NCBI GenBank assembly: GCA_052143535.1
Contig: JBKQSS010000048.1
Coordinates: 16,167 to 80,166 of the forward strand
Length of the DNA: 64,000 nucleotides
Direction of reading: 5' to 3'
Origin: JADGRA01 sp052143535
Lineage (GTDB): Bacteria; Myxococcota; Myxococcia; Myxococcales; Myxococcaceae
The position numbers were made by a program, and so were the translations under genes. Below the pieces are notes generated by a model. It was not told the origin of the DNA. It searched no databases and saw only the letters and a list, made by a program, of their open reading frames with translations. Each line of letters starts with the position of its first letter. The stretch's first letter is position 1. This document shows, in pieces, positions 50,822 to 59,300 of the stretch.

Positions 50822-53053
50822 ATGCACAGCGGGCTCACGGAATTCTTCACCACGGCCTGGGCCAATCCCCAGGCGCTTTCCGCGTCGCTGTGGCTGATCA
50901 TCGGCTTTCCGGCCCTGGGCGCGCTGTTGTGCGGCCTGTTTGGACGGGCGCTGGGCCGCACCTACGTCAACTTGGTGGGCTGCGCCTCGGTGCTGGCCAG
51001 CCTGGCCCTCTCGGTCTTCGCCTTCCAGGCGGTGTGCGACCCGCAGACCATCGTCGCCCCGGCGGCCAACGGCACGGCGATGCGTTTCGTCCTGAGCGGA
51101 GACTACGGGGTGTGGTTCTCGGCCGGAAGCTTCAGCTCGCACTACGGGCTGTGGGTCGACCACCTGTCGGCCACCATGCTTCTGGTGGTGACGGGGGTGG
51201 GCTTCCTCATTCACCTCTACAGCACCGGCTACATGGAGCACGACGAGGGCTACTGGCGCTTCTTCGCCTACCTCAACCTCTTCATCGCAGCCATGTCGAC
51301 GCTGGTGCTGGCCGACAACCTGGTCCTGCTCTTCGTCGGTTGGGAGGGCGTGGGGCTGTGCAGCTACCTCCTCATCGGCTTTTGGTACACCGATGCGGCG
51401 AATGCCTGGGCCGGCCGCAAGGCCTTCATCGCCAACCGGGTGGGCGACTGCGCCTTCATCCTGGCGATGATGCTGCTGGTGCTGACGGTGACGGCCTACG
51501 CCAAGGCGCCTGGCAATGAGCCGCCGGCCATTTTCTACGCGCAGCGCCGGGCGGTCTGGACGCACGCCGCCACCTCCGACCCCGGGCCCCTCAACTTCCA
51601 GGTGCTGGAGGAGTTTGCCCGCTACATTCCGCCGTCCATCGCCACCGGCAGCAAGGGCATCCTGGAGAATGCCATTCCCTCCGGCCCGCTGGCCGGCCAT
51701 ACCTACGGCCACACGCTGACCGTCATCTTCCTGCTCTTCCTGCTCGGCTGCGCGGGCAAGAGCGCCCAGCTGCCGCTCTACGTCTGGCTCCCGGACGCCA
51801 TGGCCGGCCCGACGCCGGTGTCGGCCCTCATCCACGCCGCCACCATGGTCACCGCCGGCGTGTACCTGTTGTGCCGGATGGCGCCGCTGCTCGTCTTTTC
51901 CCCGGCAGCGATGGCCACCGTGGCCATCGTCGGCGCGCTCACCGCGCTCTACGCGGCGCTCATCGCCTTTGCCCAGGATGACTTGAAGAAGGTGCTGGCC
52001 TACTCGACCATCAGCCAGCTCGGGTACATGTTCCTCGGGGTGGGCGTGGGCGTCTTCTGGGGCGCCATTCTCCACCTGGTGTGCCACGCCTGTTTCAAGG
52101 GGTGCCTGTTTCTCAGCGCCGGCAGCGTGATGCACGGGAACGACGGCGAGCTCGACGTCAAGAAGCTGGGCGGTCTGAGCAAAGAGATGCCCTGGACGAC
52201 GTGGTGCTTCGGCATCGCCACGCTGGCCATCACCGGCATCGTCCCGTTGAGCGGCTTCTTCAGCAAGGACGACATCCTCCACGCCGCCGAGCATGCCCGG
52301 CTGGTGGGCTACGAGTGGGTGGGCCCGGCCTGCTACGCGCTCGGCTCGCTCGGGGCGCTGTGCACTGCCTTCTACATGGCCCGGGTGTACCTGCTGGCCT
52401 TCACCGGCAAGCGCTCACCGGAGGCCCGGGTGCCGCATGCCCACGAGAGTGGCTGGGTGATGGTGGCACCGCTGGTCATCCTCGCGGCCCTGTCCATCGT
52501 CTTGGTTTCGCATGGCCTGCCCTGGGGGGCGGAGTGGTTCGCCAACGGACCGCCGGGGCAAACGCTGATGCAGGTGTTTCTGAGGCCGGTCTTCAGCCTG
52601 GCCGATTCGCTGGCCTCGGAGGTGCACACCTTCTTGCCAGAGCCCATGACCAGCCCGCTCCCGGGGTTCGCCATCGCGTTGCTGTTGGCCTGGGCGGGCG
52701 GTGGCGCGGCCTTTTACCTCTACAAGCGCTTCTTCCCGGCGCATCTCGGCCAGCCGGCCCCGGCCGTCTTTACGGCGGTGCGCTCCTTCACCGTGCACAA
52801 GTTTTACGTCGACGAGCTGTACGACGGCGTCTTCGTCCGGCCGCTGAAGTATTTGAGCATCGGCCTCTTCCGGGTGGTGGATGAGGGGCTCATCGACACG
52901 GTGCTGGTGGGCGGGACGGCCTGGGTGACGTCGAAGGTGGGCTCGGTGTTGCGCTACATCCAGACTGGCGACGTGCAGACCTATGCCGCCTTTATGGCGG
53001 TGGGCCTTTTGGCCGGGGTGGGCTACGCGCTCTTCGAGGTGCTGCTGAAATGA
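50822..53053 (+). CDS. nuoL: NADH-quinone oxidoreductase subunit L
   Basis: The largest antiporter-like subunit of Complex I, 743 residues and about 16 membrane helices, with the long lateral helix at the C-terminal part. Typical signatures are LFVGWEGVGLCSYLLIGFWY (with conserved Glu), GKSAQLPLYVWLPDAMAGPT, HAATMVTAGVYLL and DDLKKVLAYSTISQLGYM. The stop overlaps the nuoM start as ATGA. A length over 700 is somewhat above E. coli NuoL (613); the extra lies in the loops near residues 230-290. Confidence 0.96.
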   Translation: MHSGLTEFFTTAWANPQALSASLWLIIGFPALGALLCGLFGRALGRTYVNLVGCASVLASLALSVFAFQAVCDPQTIVAPAANGTAMRFVLSGDYGVWFSAGSFSSHYGLWVDHLSATMLLVVTGVGFLIHLYSTGYMEHDEGYWRFFAYLNLFIAAMSTLVLADNLVLLFVGWEGVGLCSYLLIGFWYTDAANAWAGRKAFIANRVGDCAFILAMMLLVLTVTAYAKAPGNEPPAIFYAQRRAVWTHAATSDPGPLNFQVLEEFARYIPPSIATGSKGILENAIPSGPLAGHTYGHTLTVIFLLFLLGCAGKSAQLPLYVWLPDAMAGPTPVSALIHAATMVTAGVYLLCRMAPLLVFSPAAMATVAIVGALTALYAALIAFAQDDLKKVLAYSTISQLGYMFLGVGVGVFWGAILHLVCHACFKGCLFLSAGSVMHGNDGELDVKKLGGLSKEMPWTTWCFGIATLAITGIVPLSGFFSKDDILHAAEHARLVGYEWVGPACYALGSLGALCTAFYMARVYLLAFTGKRSPEARVPHAHESGWVMVAPLVILAALSIVLVSHGLPWGAEWFANGPPGQTLMQVFLRPVFSLADSLASEVHTFLPEPMTSPLPGFAIALLLAWAGGGAAFYLYKRFFPAHLGQPAPAVFTAVRSFTVHKFYVDELYDGVFVRPLKYLSIGLFRVVDEGLIDTVLVGGTAWVTSKVGSVLRYIQTGDVQTYAAFMAVGLLAGVGYALFEVLLK

Positions 53054-54741
53054 ATGCGGCCCACCTCCAGCCTTACCTCTTGACGCTGGTCGTTTTCGTG
53101 CCGCTTCTGGGCGCGGCGTTGCTCCTGTTTCTCCCCAGCCAGGAAGCCGGCCAAGTGCGGGCCTGGACGCTGTTGGCGATGGTGGTCGACTTGGGCCTGG
53201 TGGCGCTGGCCTATGGCCTGTTCGACCCGAAGGGCGCTGAATTCCAGCTCGAGGTGCGCCGGGCGTGGAGCTCGGAGTTCGGCATCAGCTACCACCTCGG
53301 CGTCGACGGGCTCAGCATCTCGCTGGTGCTGCTCACCGGCTTTCTCGGACCGGTGGTGGTGTTGTCGTCCTGGAAATTCATCCACCAGCGGGTGAAGGAA
53401 TTCCACATCGCGCTGTTGCTCATCCAGGCGGCGATGCTGGGGACATTGGTTTCACTCGACCTCATCCTCTTCTACGTCTTCTTCGAAGCGATGCTCATCC
53501 CGATGTACCTGCTCATCGGGGTGTGGGGCTCGGAGCGGCGACGCGAAGCCGCGGTGAAGTTTTTCCTCTACACGCTGTTTGGCTCGCTGGTGATGCTGGT
53601 GGCCATTCTGGCCGTCTACTTCATCGGTCAGCCGGCCGGGGCGCGCAGCTTCGACTACGGGACCATCTACAACTCGCTGTTGGAGGGCAACCGCCAGCTG
53701 GCGGCCTGCGTGCAAGGGGTGGGCTGCGCCGAGCTGTCTCCTTTGGCCCAGGTGTTGAAGGCCTGGGGGCCGCTGATGTTTTTGGCCTTCGCCTTGGCCT
53801 TCGCCATCAAAGTGCCCATGTTCCCACTCCACACCTGGCTGCCCGAGGCGCACGTCGAGGCCCCGGTGGCCGGCTCCATCATCCTGGCCGGCGTGATGCT
53901 GAAGATGGGCACTTACGGCTTCTGGCGTTTCGCCATTCCCCTCTTCCCGGTGGCGGCCTACCAATTCCGTCCGCTCTTCGTCGCGCTGTCGGTGGTGGGA
54001 ATTGTGTACGGCGCGCTGATGTGCCTGGCCCAGCAGGACGTGAAGAAACTCATCGCCTACAGCTCCATCAGCCACCTCGGCATCTGCATGCTGGGGATTT
54101 TCGCCTTCACCGCCGAGGCAGCCAGTGGGAGCGCCTACCAGATGCTCAACCACGGGGTGTCCAGCGGCGCGCTGTTTTGCCTCTTCGGCTACCTCTACGA
54201 GCGCCGCCACACCCGGCGCATCGGCGACTATGGCGGGGTGGCCAAAGTGATGCCCTTCTTCGCCGCCTCCTTTCTGGTGGTGACGTTCTCCAGCATCGCC
54301 GTCCCCGGCACCAATGGCTTCGTCGGGGAATTCCTGGTGCTGTTGGGGGCCTTTAAGGCCTCCTCGCTGTGGCTCGGCTACCCGGTGCTGGCCACCACCA
54401 CCGTCATTCTCGGCGCGAGCTACATGCTGTGGATGGTGCAACGCGTCTTCTTCGGCCCCATCGACCGGCCGGAAAACACAAGCCTTCAGGACCTCGACTT
54501 CCGCGAAGGCCTGACCGCGTGCGCCTTCATGGTGGTGGTGTTGTGGATGGGGCTGCAGCCGCAGCCACTCCTGGACCGCATCGCCCCGGCCACCCAGCGC
54601 TTCGTCGCCCGGGCGCAGCTCGGCACCCCGGACGCCTCCCGGGTGCGGGACTCGGACATCCGCGTCCTGGTGCCCCCCATCGAGGGCGCGGCCCCGAGCC
54701 CGAGTGTGCCGCCTTTGGCGGCAATGGCCGTCCAGCACTGA
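53050..54741 (+). CDS. nuoM: NADH-quinone oxidoreductase subunit M
   Basis: Antiporter-like Complex I subunit, 563 residues with about 14 helices. The conserved Glu is in LILFYVFFEAMLIPMYLLIG, with FAIKVPMFPLHTWLPEAHVE and DVKKLIAYSSISHLGICMLG also visible. A soluble C-terminal extension of about 50 residues (from ARAQLGTPDASRV to the end) is longer than usual. ATG 53050 overlaps the nuoL TGA. nuoN follows after 46 bases. Confidence 0.96.
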   Translation: MNAAHLQPYLLTLVVFVPLLGAALLLFLPSQEAGQVRAWTLLAMVVDLGLVALAYGLFDPKGAEFQLEVRRAWSSEFGISYHLGVDGLSISLVLLTGFLGPVVVLSSWKFIHQRVKEFHIALLLIQAAMLGTLVSLDLILFYVFFEAMLIPMYLLIGVWGSERRREAAVKFFLYTLFGSLVMLVAILAVYFIGQPAGARSFDYGTIYNSLLEGNRQLAACVQGVGCAELSPLAQVLKAWGPLMFLAFALAFAIKVPMFPLHTWLPEAHVEAPVAGSIILAGVMLKMGTYGFWRFAIPLFPVAAYQFRPLFVALSVVGIVYGALMCLAQQDVKKLIAYSSISHLGICMLGIFAFTAEAASGSAYQMLNHGVSSGALFCLFGYLYERRHTRRIGDYGGVAKVMPFFAASFLVVTFSSIAVPGTNGFVGEFLVLLGAFKASSLWLGYPVLATTTVILGASYMLWMVQRVFFGPIDRPENTSLQDLDFREGLTACAFMVVVLWMGLQPQPLLDRIAPATQRFVARAQLGTPDASRVRDSDIRVLVPPIEGAAPSPSVPPLAAMAVQH

Positions 54742-54787
54742 CGCCTTTTCCCAAAGAGAGAGACTCCACAGCCCCCCCCCCCGCGCC

Positions 54788-56365
54788 ATGCCCCCCCTGC
54801 CCAACCTCACCGCCGCCGACTTTTTGCCCCTCTGGCCGGCAGTGGTTTTGTCCTTGGCCGGGTTGGTGCTGCTGTTGAGCGAGGTGTTTCTCAAGGCCAC
54901 CCCGCGCGAGGGCGAAGGCGTCCGCACCTACCAGGCGGTCCTCACCGTGGTGGCCAGCGTCGGCGCGGGCCTGTTGGCCTTAAGGCTGGTGTTTGAGCCG
55001 GCGCGGGGCGTGTTTCTCGGCTTCGCGGTGCTCGACCCCTTCAGCAGCTTCATCACCGCAGTGGTGTGTCTGGGGCTGGGGCTGACGGCGCTGTTGTCGG
55101 ACGGCTTTCTGCGGAGCCGCCAGGCGGAGCGGGGCGAATTCTACGCGCTGCTTCTCTTCGCCACGGCGGGCATGAGCCTGCTCGCCATGTCGAGCGAGCT
55201 CATCATGCTCTTCGTCAGCCTGGAGGTGATGAGCATCTCCACCTACGCGCTGGCGGCCTACTTGCGGCGCGGGTCCCGCCCCACCGAGGCCGGCTTCAAG
55301 TACTTCATTCTCGGCGCCTTCTCTTCGGCCCTCTTTCTCTACGGGGCGGCGCTTCTCTACAGCGTTGCCGGCACCACCAACCTCCAGGGGCTGGCGCTGG
55401 AGCTGGGCCGGATGGCCTCGGGCCCGGTTTCGGACAGGCGGCTCCTGGTCTACTGCGGCATGGCGCTTCTGGCGGCCGGCCTCGGCTTCAAGGTGGCGGC
55501 GGTGCCCTTCCACATGTGGGCCCCGGACGTGTACGAGGGCGCCCCGACGCCGGTGACGACGCTGATGAGCGTCGGGGTGAAGGCGGCCGCCTTCGCCGCT
55601 CTGGTGCGTGTCTTCCTGGCGGTGGGACGCCACGTCGAGCCCGCGGTGCCGGTGCTGCTTTTCTCCACCTTGGCCATTCTCACCATGGTGGTGGGCAACC
55701 TGTTGGCGCTGCCGCAGCGCAACGTGAAGCGGATGCTGGCCTACTCCTCCATTTCCCACGCCGGCTACGTCCTGGTGGGGGTCACCGCCCTCTTCGTGCC
55801 GCAGGCGCAAACGGGGCTGCCTGGCGTCACTGTCCTTGCCCCCGGCGCCCACGCTGACCAGGCCGACGCCCTGCGCGCCATTCTCTTCTACCTGTTGGCC
55901 TACACCGTGACGGCGGTGGGCGCCTTCGGGGTGGTGGGGGCCTTGGAGCGCCGCGAGGACGAGACGCGGGGCTTCGGCTGGGACGTGGACCGCTTCAGCG
56001 GGCTGGCGCAGCGGCGGCCGGGCTGGGCGGTGGCGATGGCGGCCTTCATGCTGTCCCTGGGCGGCATTCCGCCCTTGGCCGGCTTCATGGGGAAGCTGCT
56101 CATTTTTCGAAGCGCGGTGGACTCGGGCTTGGTGCTGCTGGTGGTGGTGGGCGTCCTCACCAGCGCGGTGGGCGCGTACTATTACCTGCGGGTGGTGGTG
56201 TACATGTTTATGCGCCCGCCCCCGGAGCAGGCCACCCTCGCCCCTCGGCAGTGGGGCACCGAGCTCGCCCTGGCCGTCACCGCCGCCGCGGTGGTGCTGT
56301 TGGGCGTGGCCCCGGGCCTGGTGTCGCACTGGCTGGCCCCGGCCGGACGCCTCTTCGGCCAGTAG
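54788..56365 (+). CDS. nuoN: NADH-quinone oxidoreductase subunit N
   Basis: Antiporter-like Complex I subunit, 525 residues with about 14 helices. Visible are LIMLFVSLEVMSISTYALAAY (conserved Glu), GLGFKVAAVPFHMWAPDVYEGAPTP-type motif (split here: FKVAAVPFHMWAPDVYEGAP) and RNVKRMLAYSSISHAGYVLV. It is the last gene of the operon. The ATG at 54788 follows a C-rich stretch; a longer frame upstream overlaps the nuoM end and is not used. Confidence 0.95.
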   Translation: MPPLPNLTAADFLPLWPAVVLSLAGLVLLLSEVFLKATPREGEGVRTYQAVLTVVASVGAGLLALRLVFEPARGVFLGFAVLDPFSSFITAVVCLGLGLTALLSDGFLRSRQAERGEFYALLLFATAGMSLLAMSSELIMLFVSLEVMSISTYALAAYLRRGSRPTEAGFKYFILGAFSSALFLYGAALLYSVAGTTNLQGLALELGRMASGPVSDRRLLVYCGMALLAAGLGFKVAAVPFHMWAPDVYEGAPTPVTTLMSVGVKAAAFAALVRVFLAVGRHVEPAVPVLLFSTLAILTMVVGNLLALPQRNVKRMLAYSSISHAGYVLVGVTALFVPQAQTGLPGVTVLAPGAHADQADALRAILFYLLAYTVTAVGAFGVVGALERREDETRGFGWDVDRFSGLAQRRPGWAVAMAAFMLSLGGIPPLAGFMGKLLIFRSAVDSGLVLLVVVGVLTSAVGAYYYLRVVVYMFMRPPPEQATLAPRQWGTELALAVTAAAVVLLGVAPGLVSHWLAPAGRLFGQ

Positions 56366-56383
56366 CGTCCCCCACCAGGCGCC

Positions 56384-56402
56384 CCTCTTCAAAGAGAAGA
56401 GG
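56384..56402 (+). terminator. Hairpin after nuoN
   Basis: CCTCTTC (56384-56390) and GAAGAGG (56396-56402) pair around a five-base loop, 18 bases after the nuoN stop. No T-run follows, so it is a weak or Rho-dependent end at best, placed before the promoter of the next operon. Confidence 0.4.
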
Positions 56403-56423
56403 CTGTCGTCCGAGTCCTCCCGC

Positions 56424-56457
56424 TTGACACGTCTACATTCGTAGTATTACACGTGTC
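56424..56457 (+). promoter_or_regulatory. Sigma70-like promoter overlapping BlaI-type operator
   Basis: A perfect -35 box TTGACA (56424-56429) is followed, 15 bases later, by TATTAC (56445-56450), an imperfect -10. Overlapping this is a 7-base inverted repeat GACACGT (56426-56432) / ACGTGTC (56451-56457) and an inner dyad CTAC-N4-GTAG (56433? -56444), which fits the CTACAT..GTAGTA core of known BlaI/MecI operators. It ends 44 bases before the repressor gene, so the repressor likely controls its own operon. The region is also locally AT-richer than its surroundings. Confidence 0.7.
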
Positions 56458-56501
56458 CGAGTTGGTCCTTGGAAAAAACCCCGCCTGGAGGCCGCACGAA
56501 A

Positions 56502-56903
56502 ATGACGGACAGCACCCAACTGACCGAGCTGCAGCTGGCCCTGTTACGCGTCCTCTGGACGCGCGGGGAGGCCACCGTGGCCGAGGTGGTGGAGGCCTTG
56601 CGCCCAGAGCGCGAGCTGGCCCCCACCACCGTTGCCACCCTGCTCAGCCGCCTGGAGAAGCGGCGCGTCGTCTCCCACACCAGCCGGGCCCGGCAATACG
56701 TTTACCGCGCGCGCGTCTCGGAGAAGACGGTGCGGGCTTCCATGGTGCATGGCCTCACCGAGACTCTCTTCGGAGGAGACGTTGCTGCCCTCATGAGCCA
56801 CCTCCTCGACGAGCGCTCCGTCAGTCCCGGAGATTTAACCCGAGTGCGCGACCTCATCGAGCGCGCCGAAGCTGCCCTGGAGAAGCGCCATGACGACCGC
56901 TGA
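56502..56903 (+). CDS. BlaI/MecI/CopY-family transcriptional repressor
   Basis: A 133-residue repressor. The N-terminal winged helix (LTELQLALLRVLWTRGEATV; LAPTTVATLLSRLEKRRVV; RARQYVYRARVSEKTVRA) and C-terminal dimer helices match the BlaI/MecI/CopY family. Such repressors are inactivated by cleavage after a membrane M56 protease (BlaR1 type) is activated, or by copper in CopY. No CopY-type Cys motif is seen, so proteolytic control is more likely. I chose the ATG at 56502 with GGAGG 10 bases upstream; an ATG at 56469 lies nearer the operator. The end overlaps the M56 gene by 14 bases. Confidence 0.9.
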   Translation: MTDSTQLTELQLALLRVLWTRGEATVAEVVEALRPERELAPTTVATLLSRLEKRRVVSHTSRARQYVYRARVSEKTVRASMVHGLTETLFGGDVAALMSHLLDERSVSPGDLTRVRDLIERAEAALEKRHDDR

Positions 56904-59283
56904 CGTGTTGCGCTGGGCAGAGACACTCTCCGCCTTGGGCGCCGCCTGGCTTCTCACCTACGCCCTCCACTCCACCGTCCTCATCGCCGGCGTCTGGGCG
57001 CTGCAGCGCCTGGCGCTTCTGCGCTCGCTGCGCCTTCGGGACTTATTGTGGCGGGGCGCACTGGTGGGCGGCCTCCTCACGGCCAGCCTCCAGGTGGGAA
57101 TGGGGCTCGCCCCCTTCGGCTTCACCCTCGAGGTGAGCGCCAAGCCGGCCCCCCACGACAGCACTGCCGTTGCGCCCCTCGTCCTGGCCGAGCCCCCGTT
57201 GGCCAGGCCAGGCCCGGCGCCACGCCCCAACGAGGCCCTGGCCCTCGTCGCTTTGGCCGAGCAGGCCCGCGCCCTGGACGTCCAGGAGGCGGGCAGTGCG
57301 CCAGAGGCTCCCGGCGCGGTGGCCGTGCCCGAGGTGCGCGTGCACTCTCTCTTCTTCATGGCCTGGGTGGCGGTGGCCTCCGCCCTCCTCCTCCGTCTGG
57401 CGGTGGCGCGGGCCCGCGTCCTCGAGGGCCTCGGGCTGCGCGCCCCCGTCCTCGAGCCGCAGCTGCTCTCGCAGCTGCAGCGCCTGTGCGGCGAGGCCGG
57501 GCGCGAGGCCAGCGTCCAGCTCACCACGGCGGAAGGGTTGCGCAGCCCGGTGGCCCTGGGCCTTCGGGAAATTTGCCTCCCGGCCGCTGTCCTCACCGAG
57601 CTCGACGCGGCCCAGCAGCGCAGCGTCCTGGCCCATGAGTTGGCCCACCTAGAGCGGCACGACCCGCTGTGGCTCCTGTTGACGACGACGCTGGAGCAAC
57701 TCCTCTTCTTCCAGCCCCTCAACCGCCTCGTGCGCCGCAACCTGCAGGAGGTGGCCGAGTACCTCTGCGACGACTGGGCAGCGGTGGCCGACGGCTCCGG
57801 GCTTCCCATTGCCCGCGGACTGGCGGCGGTGGCCCGCTGGCTGGAAGGCGCCGAGGAGCGCAGCGTCCCGTTGGCCGGTATGGCCGAGCACCCCAGCATG
57901 CTGGTGGCGCGCGTACAGCGCCTCCTGCAGACGAGCGCCATTTCCCTCGAGCCCCGCCGCGGCTGGCACCTTTTGGCCTTCGCCCTGGTGCTTCTCCTCA
58001 CCGTGGTGGCAGTACCCGGGGTACGGGCTGCTCCGGCGGTGGGCTGGTTTGAGGTCGAGGGGCTACCGACGCGCCCCGGTAGCGCGTCCGCCGAGACACG
58101 GGAAACACCCGAGACACCGGGCACGCCCGAGACGCCCAAGACGGCCACCGCGCCGAAGCCGTCCCTCCTCACTGGCCGCGCCAAGGCCAAGCACACCGAG
58201 CTCGCGCAACTGGCACCGCCAGCCGTCCCTCCAGTGCCGCCCGTCCCGCCGGCGCCCCCCGTGCCCCCGGCGCAGCTGGCCCGGGACTTCAACCTTCAAA
58301 AGATGAACCTCCAGGCCCAACGCCAGGCGCTCGCCCAGGTACGGGTGCAGCTGGCCCGCAACCACGTCTCGGTGCACGTCCACAACAACGTCCACCTCCA
58401 CAACGGCCACGGTAGTGGCGCCAGCGCCGACCCAGCCACCGTGGACGCGCTGGTGAAGGCCCTCAAGGACTCGGACGCAGGAGTGCGGGAGGCCGCGGCC
58501 GAGTCACTCGGCAACCTCGGCTCGGCGCGCGCCTTGGAGGCCCTGGTGGCCGCCACCACGGACGCCGAGGCCTGCGTCCGCGCGGCCGCGGTGGAGGCGC
58601 TGGCCACGCTAGAGGACGCCAGGGCCATTCCCGCTTTGGCCAGGGCCCTCAAGGATGCTCAGCCGACAGTGCGGCGCGCTGCTGCCGAGGCCCTGGCGCA
58701 GCTGCAGGAGTCCCCGGGCGCAGTTGAGCCCCTGGTGGGGGCCCTCGCCGACAGCGATGTGCATGTCCGCCTGGCCGCGGTGGAGGGCCTCGCCTCACAC
58801 AAGGACAAGCGGGCGCTCAGCGCGCTCACCGCCCTGGTGAAGGACGCCTCCCCGGAGGTGCGGGCCGCCGCGGTGGCCGCCCTCGGCGAGTACCAGGACG
58901 CCGCCTCGGTGCAAGCCCTCACTGCCGCCCTCAAGGACGACGACGAGTCGGTGCGCATGCAGGCCGTCCGGGCGCTGGGCAGCCTCGGCTTGCCCCAAGC
59001 CACCCCGGCCCTCCTCGAGGCCACGCACGACAAAAGCAGCGACGTGCGGGCCGCAGCGGCGGGCGCCCTGGGCGAGCTCCCGGAGGAGGCCCACTCCGCC
59101 GCGGTGGTGGCGGCACTGAAGGGGCTTTTGGAGGACAGCTCGGCCGACGTGCGCGAGGCGGCCGTCTCCTCGCTGGGTGAGATTCGGGACGCGACTGCGC
59201 TGCAGGCCCTCATTTCTGCCATGCAAAGCAAGGACGCCGTGGTGCGAAAGGCCGCTGCCGCCGCCCTCGGCCAGAGGGACTAA
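56890..59283 (+). CDS. M56-family membrane protease with HEAT-repeat C-terminal array
   Basis: A 797-residue protein. Three membrane helices (about 15-38, 53-72, 153-172) precede a BlaR1-like zinc protease with HELAH (249-253) and a downstream EYLCDDW; a fourth helix (about 359-378) ends the M56 part. Beyond it lie a Pro/Thr/Glu linker, a Pro-rich stretch (APPAVPPVPPVPPAPPVPP), a His-rich segment (491-508) and about nine HEAT repeats of roughly 31 residues (517-797), for example VDALVKALKDSDAGVREAAA. By BlaR1 topology the repeats lie outside the inner membrane, where BlaR1 has its penicillin-binding sensor. It overlaps the repressor gene by 14 bases, and a second HEAT gene follows. Confidence 0.88.
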   Translation: MTTADVLRWAETLSALGAAWLLTYALHSTVLIAGVWALQRLALLRSLRLRDLLWRGALVGGLLTASLQVGMGLAPFGFTLEVSAKPAPHDSTAVAPLVLAEPPLARPGPAPRPNEALALVALAEQARALDVQEAGSAPEAPGAVAVPEVRVHSLFFMAWVAVASALLLRLAVARARVLEGLGLRAPVLEPQLLSQLQRLCGEAGREASVQLTTAEGLRSPVALGLREICLPAAVLTELDAAQQRSVLAHELAHLERHDPLWLLLTTTLEQLLFFQPLNRLVRRNLQEVAEYLCDDWAAVADGSGLPIARGLAAVARWLEGAEERSVPLAGMAEHPSMLVARVQRLLQTSAISLEPRRGWHLLAFALVLLLTVVAVPGVRAAPAVGWFEVEGLPTRPGSASAETRETPETPGTPETPKTATAPKPSLLTGRAKAKHTELAQLAPPAVPPVPPVPPAPPVPPAQLARDFNLQKMNLQAQRQALAQVRVQLARNHVSVHVHNNVHLHNGHGSGASADPATVDALVKALKDSDAGVREAAAESLGNLGSARALEALVAATTDAEACVRAAAVEALATLEDARAIPALARALKDAQPTVRRAAAEALAQLQESPGAVEPLVGALADSDVHVRLAAVEGLASHKDKRALSALTALVKDASPEVRAAAVAALGEYQDAASVQALTAALKDDDESVRMQAVRALGSLGLPQATPALLEATHDKSSDVRAAAAGALGELPEEAHSAAVVAALKGLLEDSSADVREAAVSSLGEIRDATALQALISAMQSKDAVVRKAAAAALGQRD

Positions 59284-59300
59284 AGGGGGCCCCGAGCCGC

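Noticed and set aside
50813..52294. Long open frame on the minus strand opposite nuoL
   Set aside because: Its product is a low-complexity His/Gln/Gly/Arg-rich sequence without family motifs; it is the antisense shadow of a GC-rich membrane-protein gene.
53452..54927. Long open frame on the minus strand opposite nuoM
   Set aside because: Same composition artefact; nuoM on the plus strand has all family motifs.
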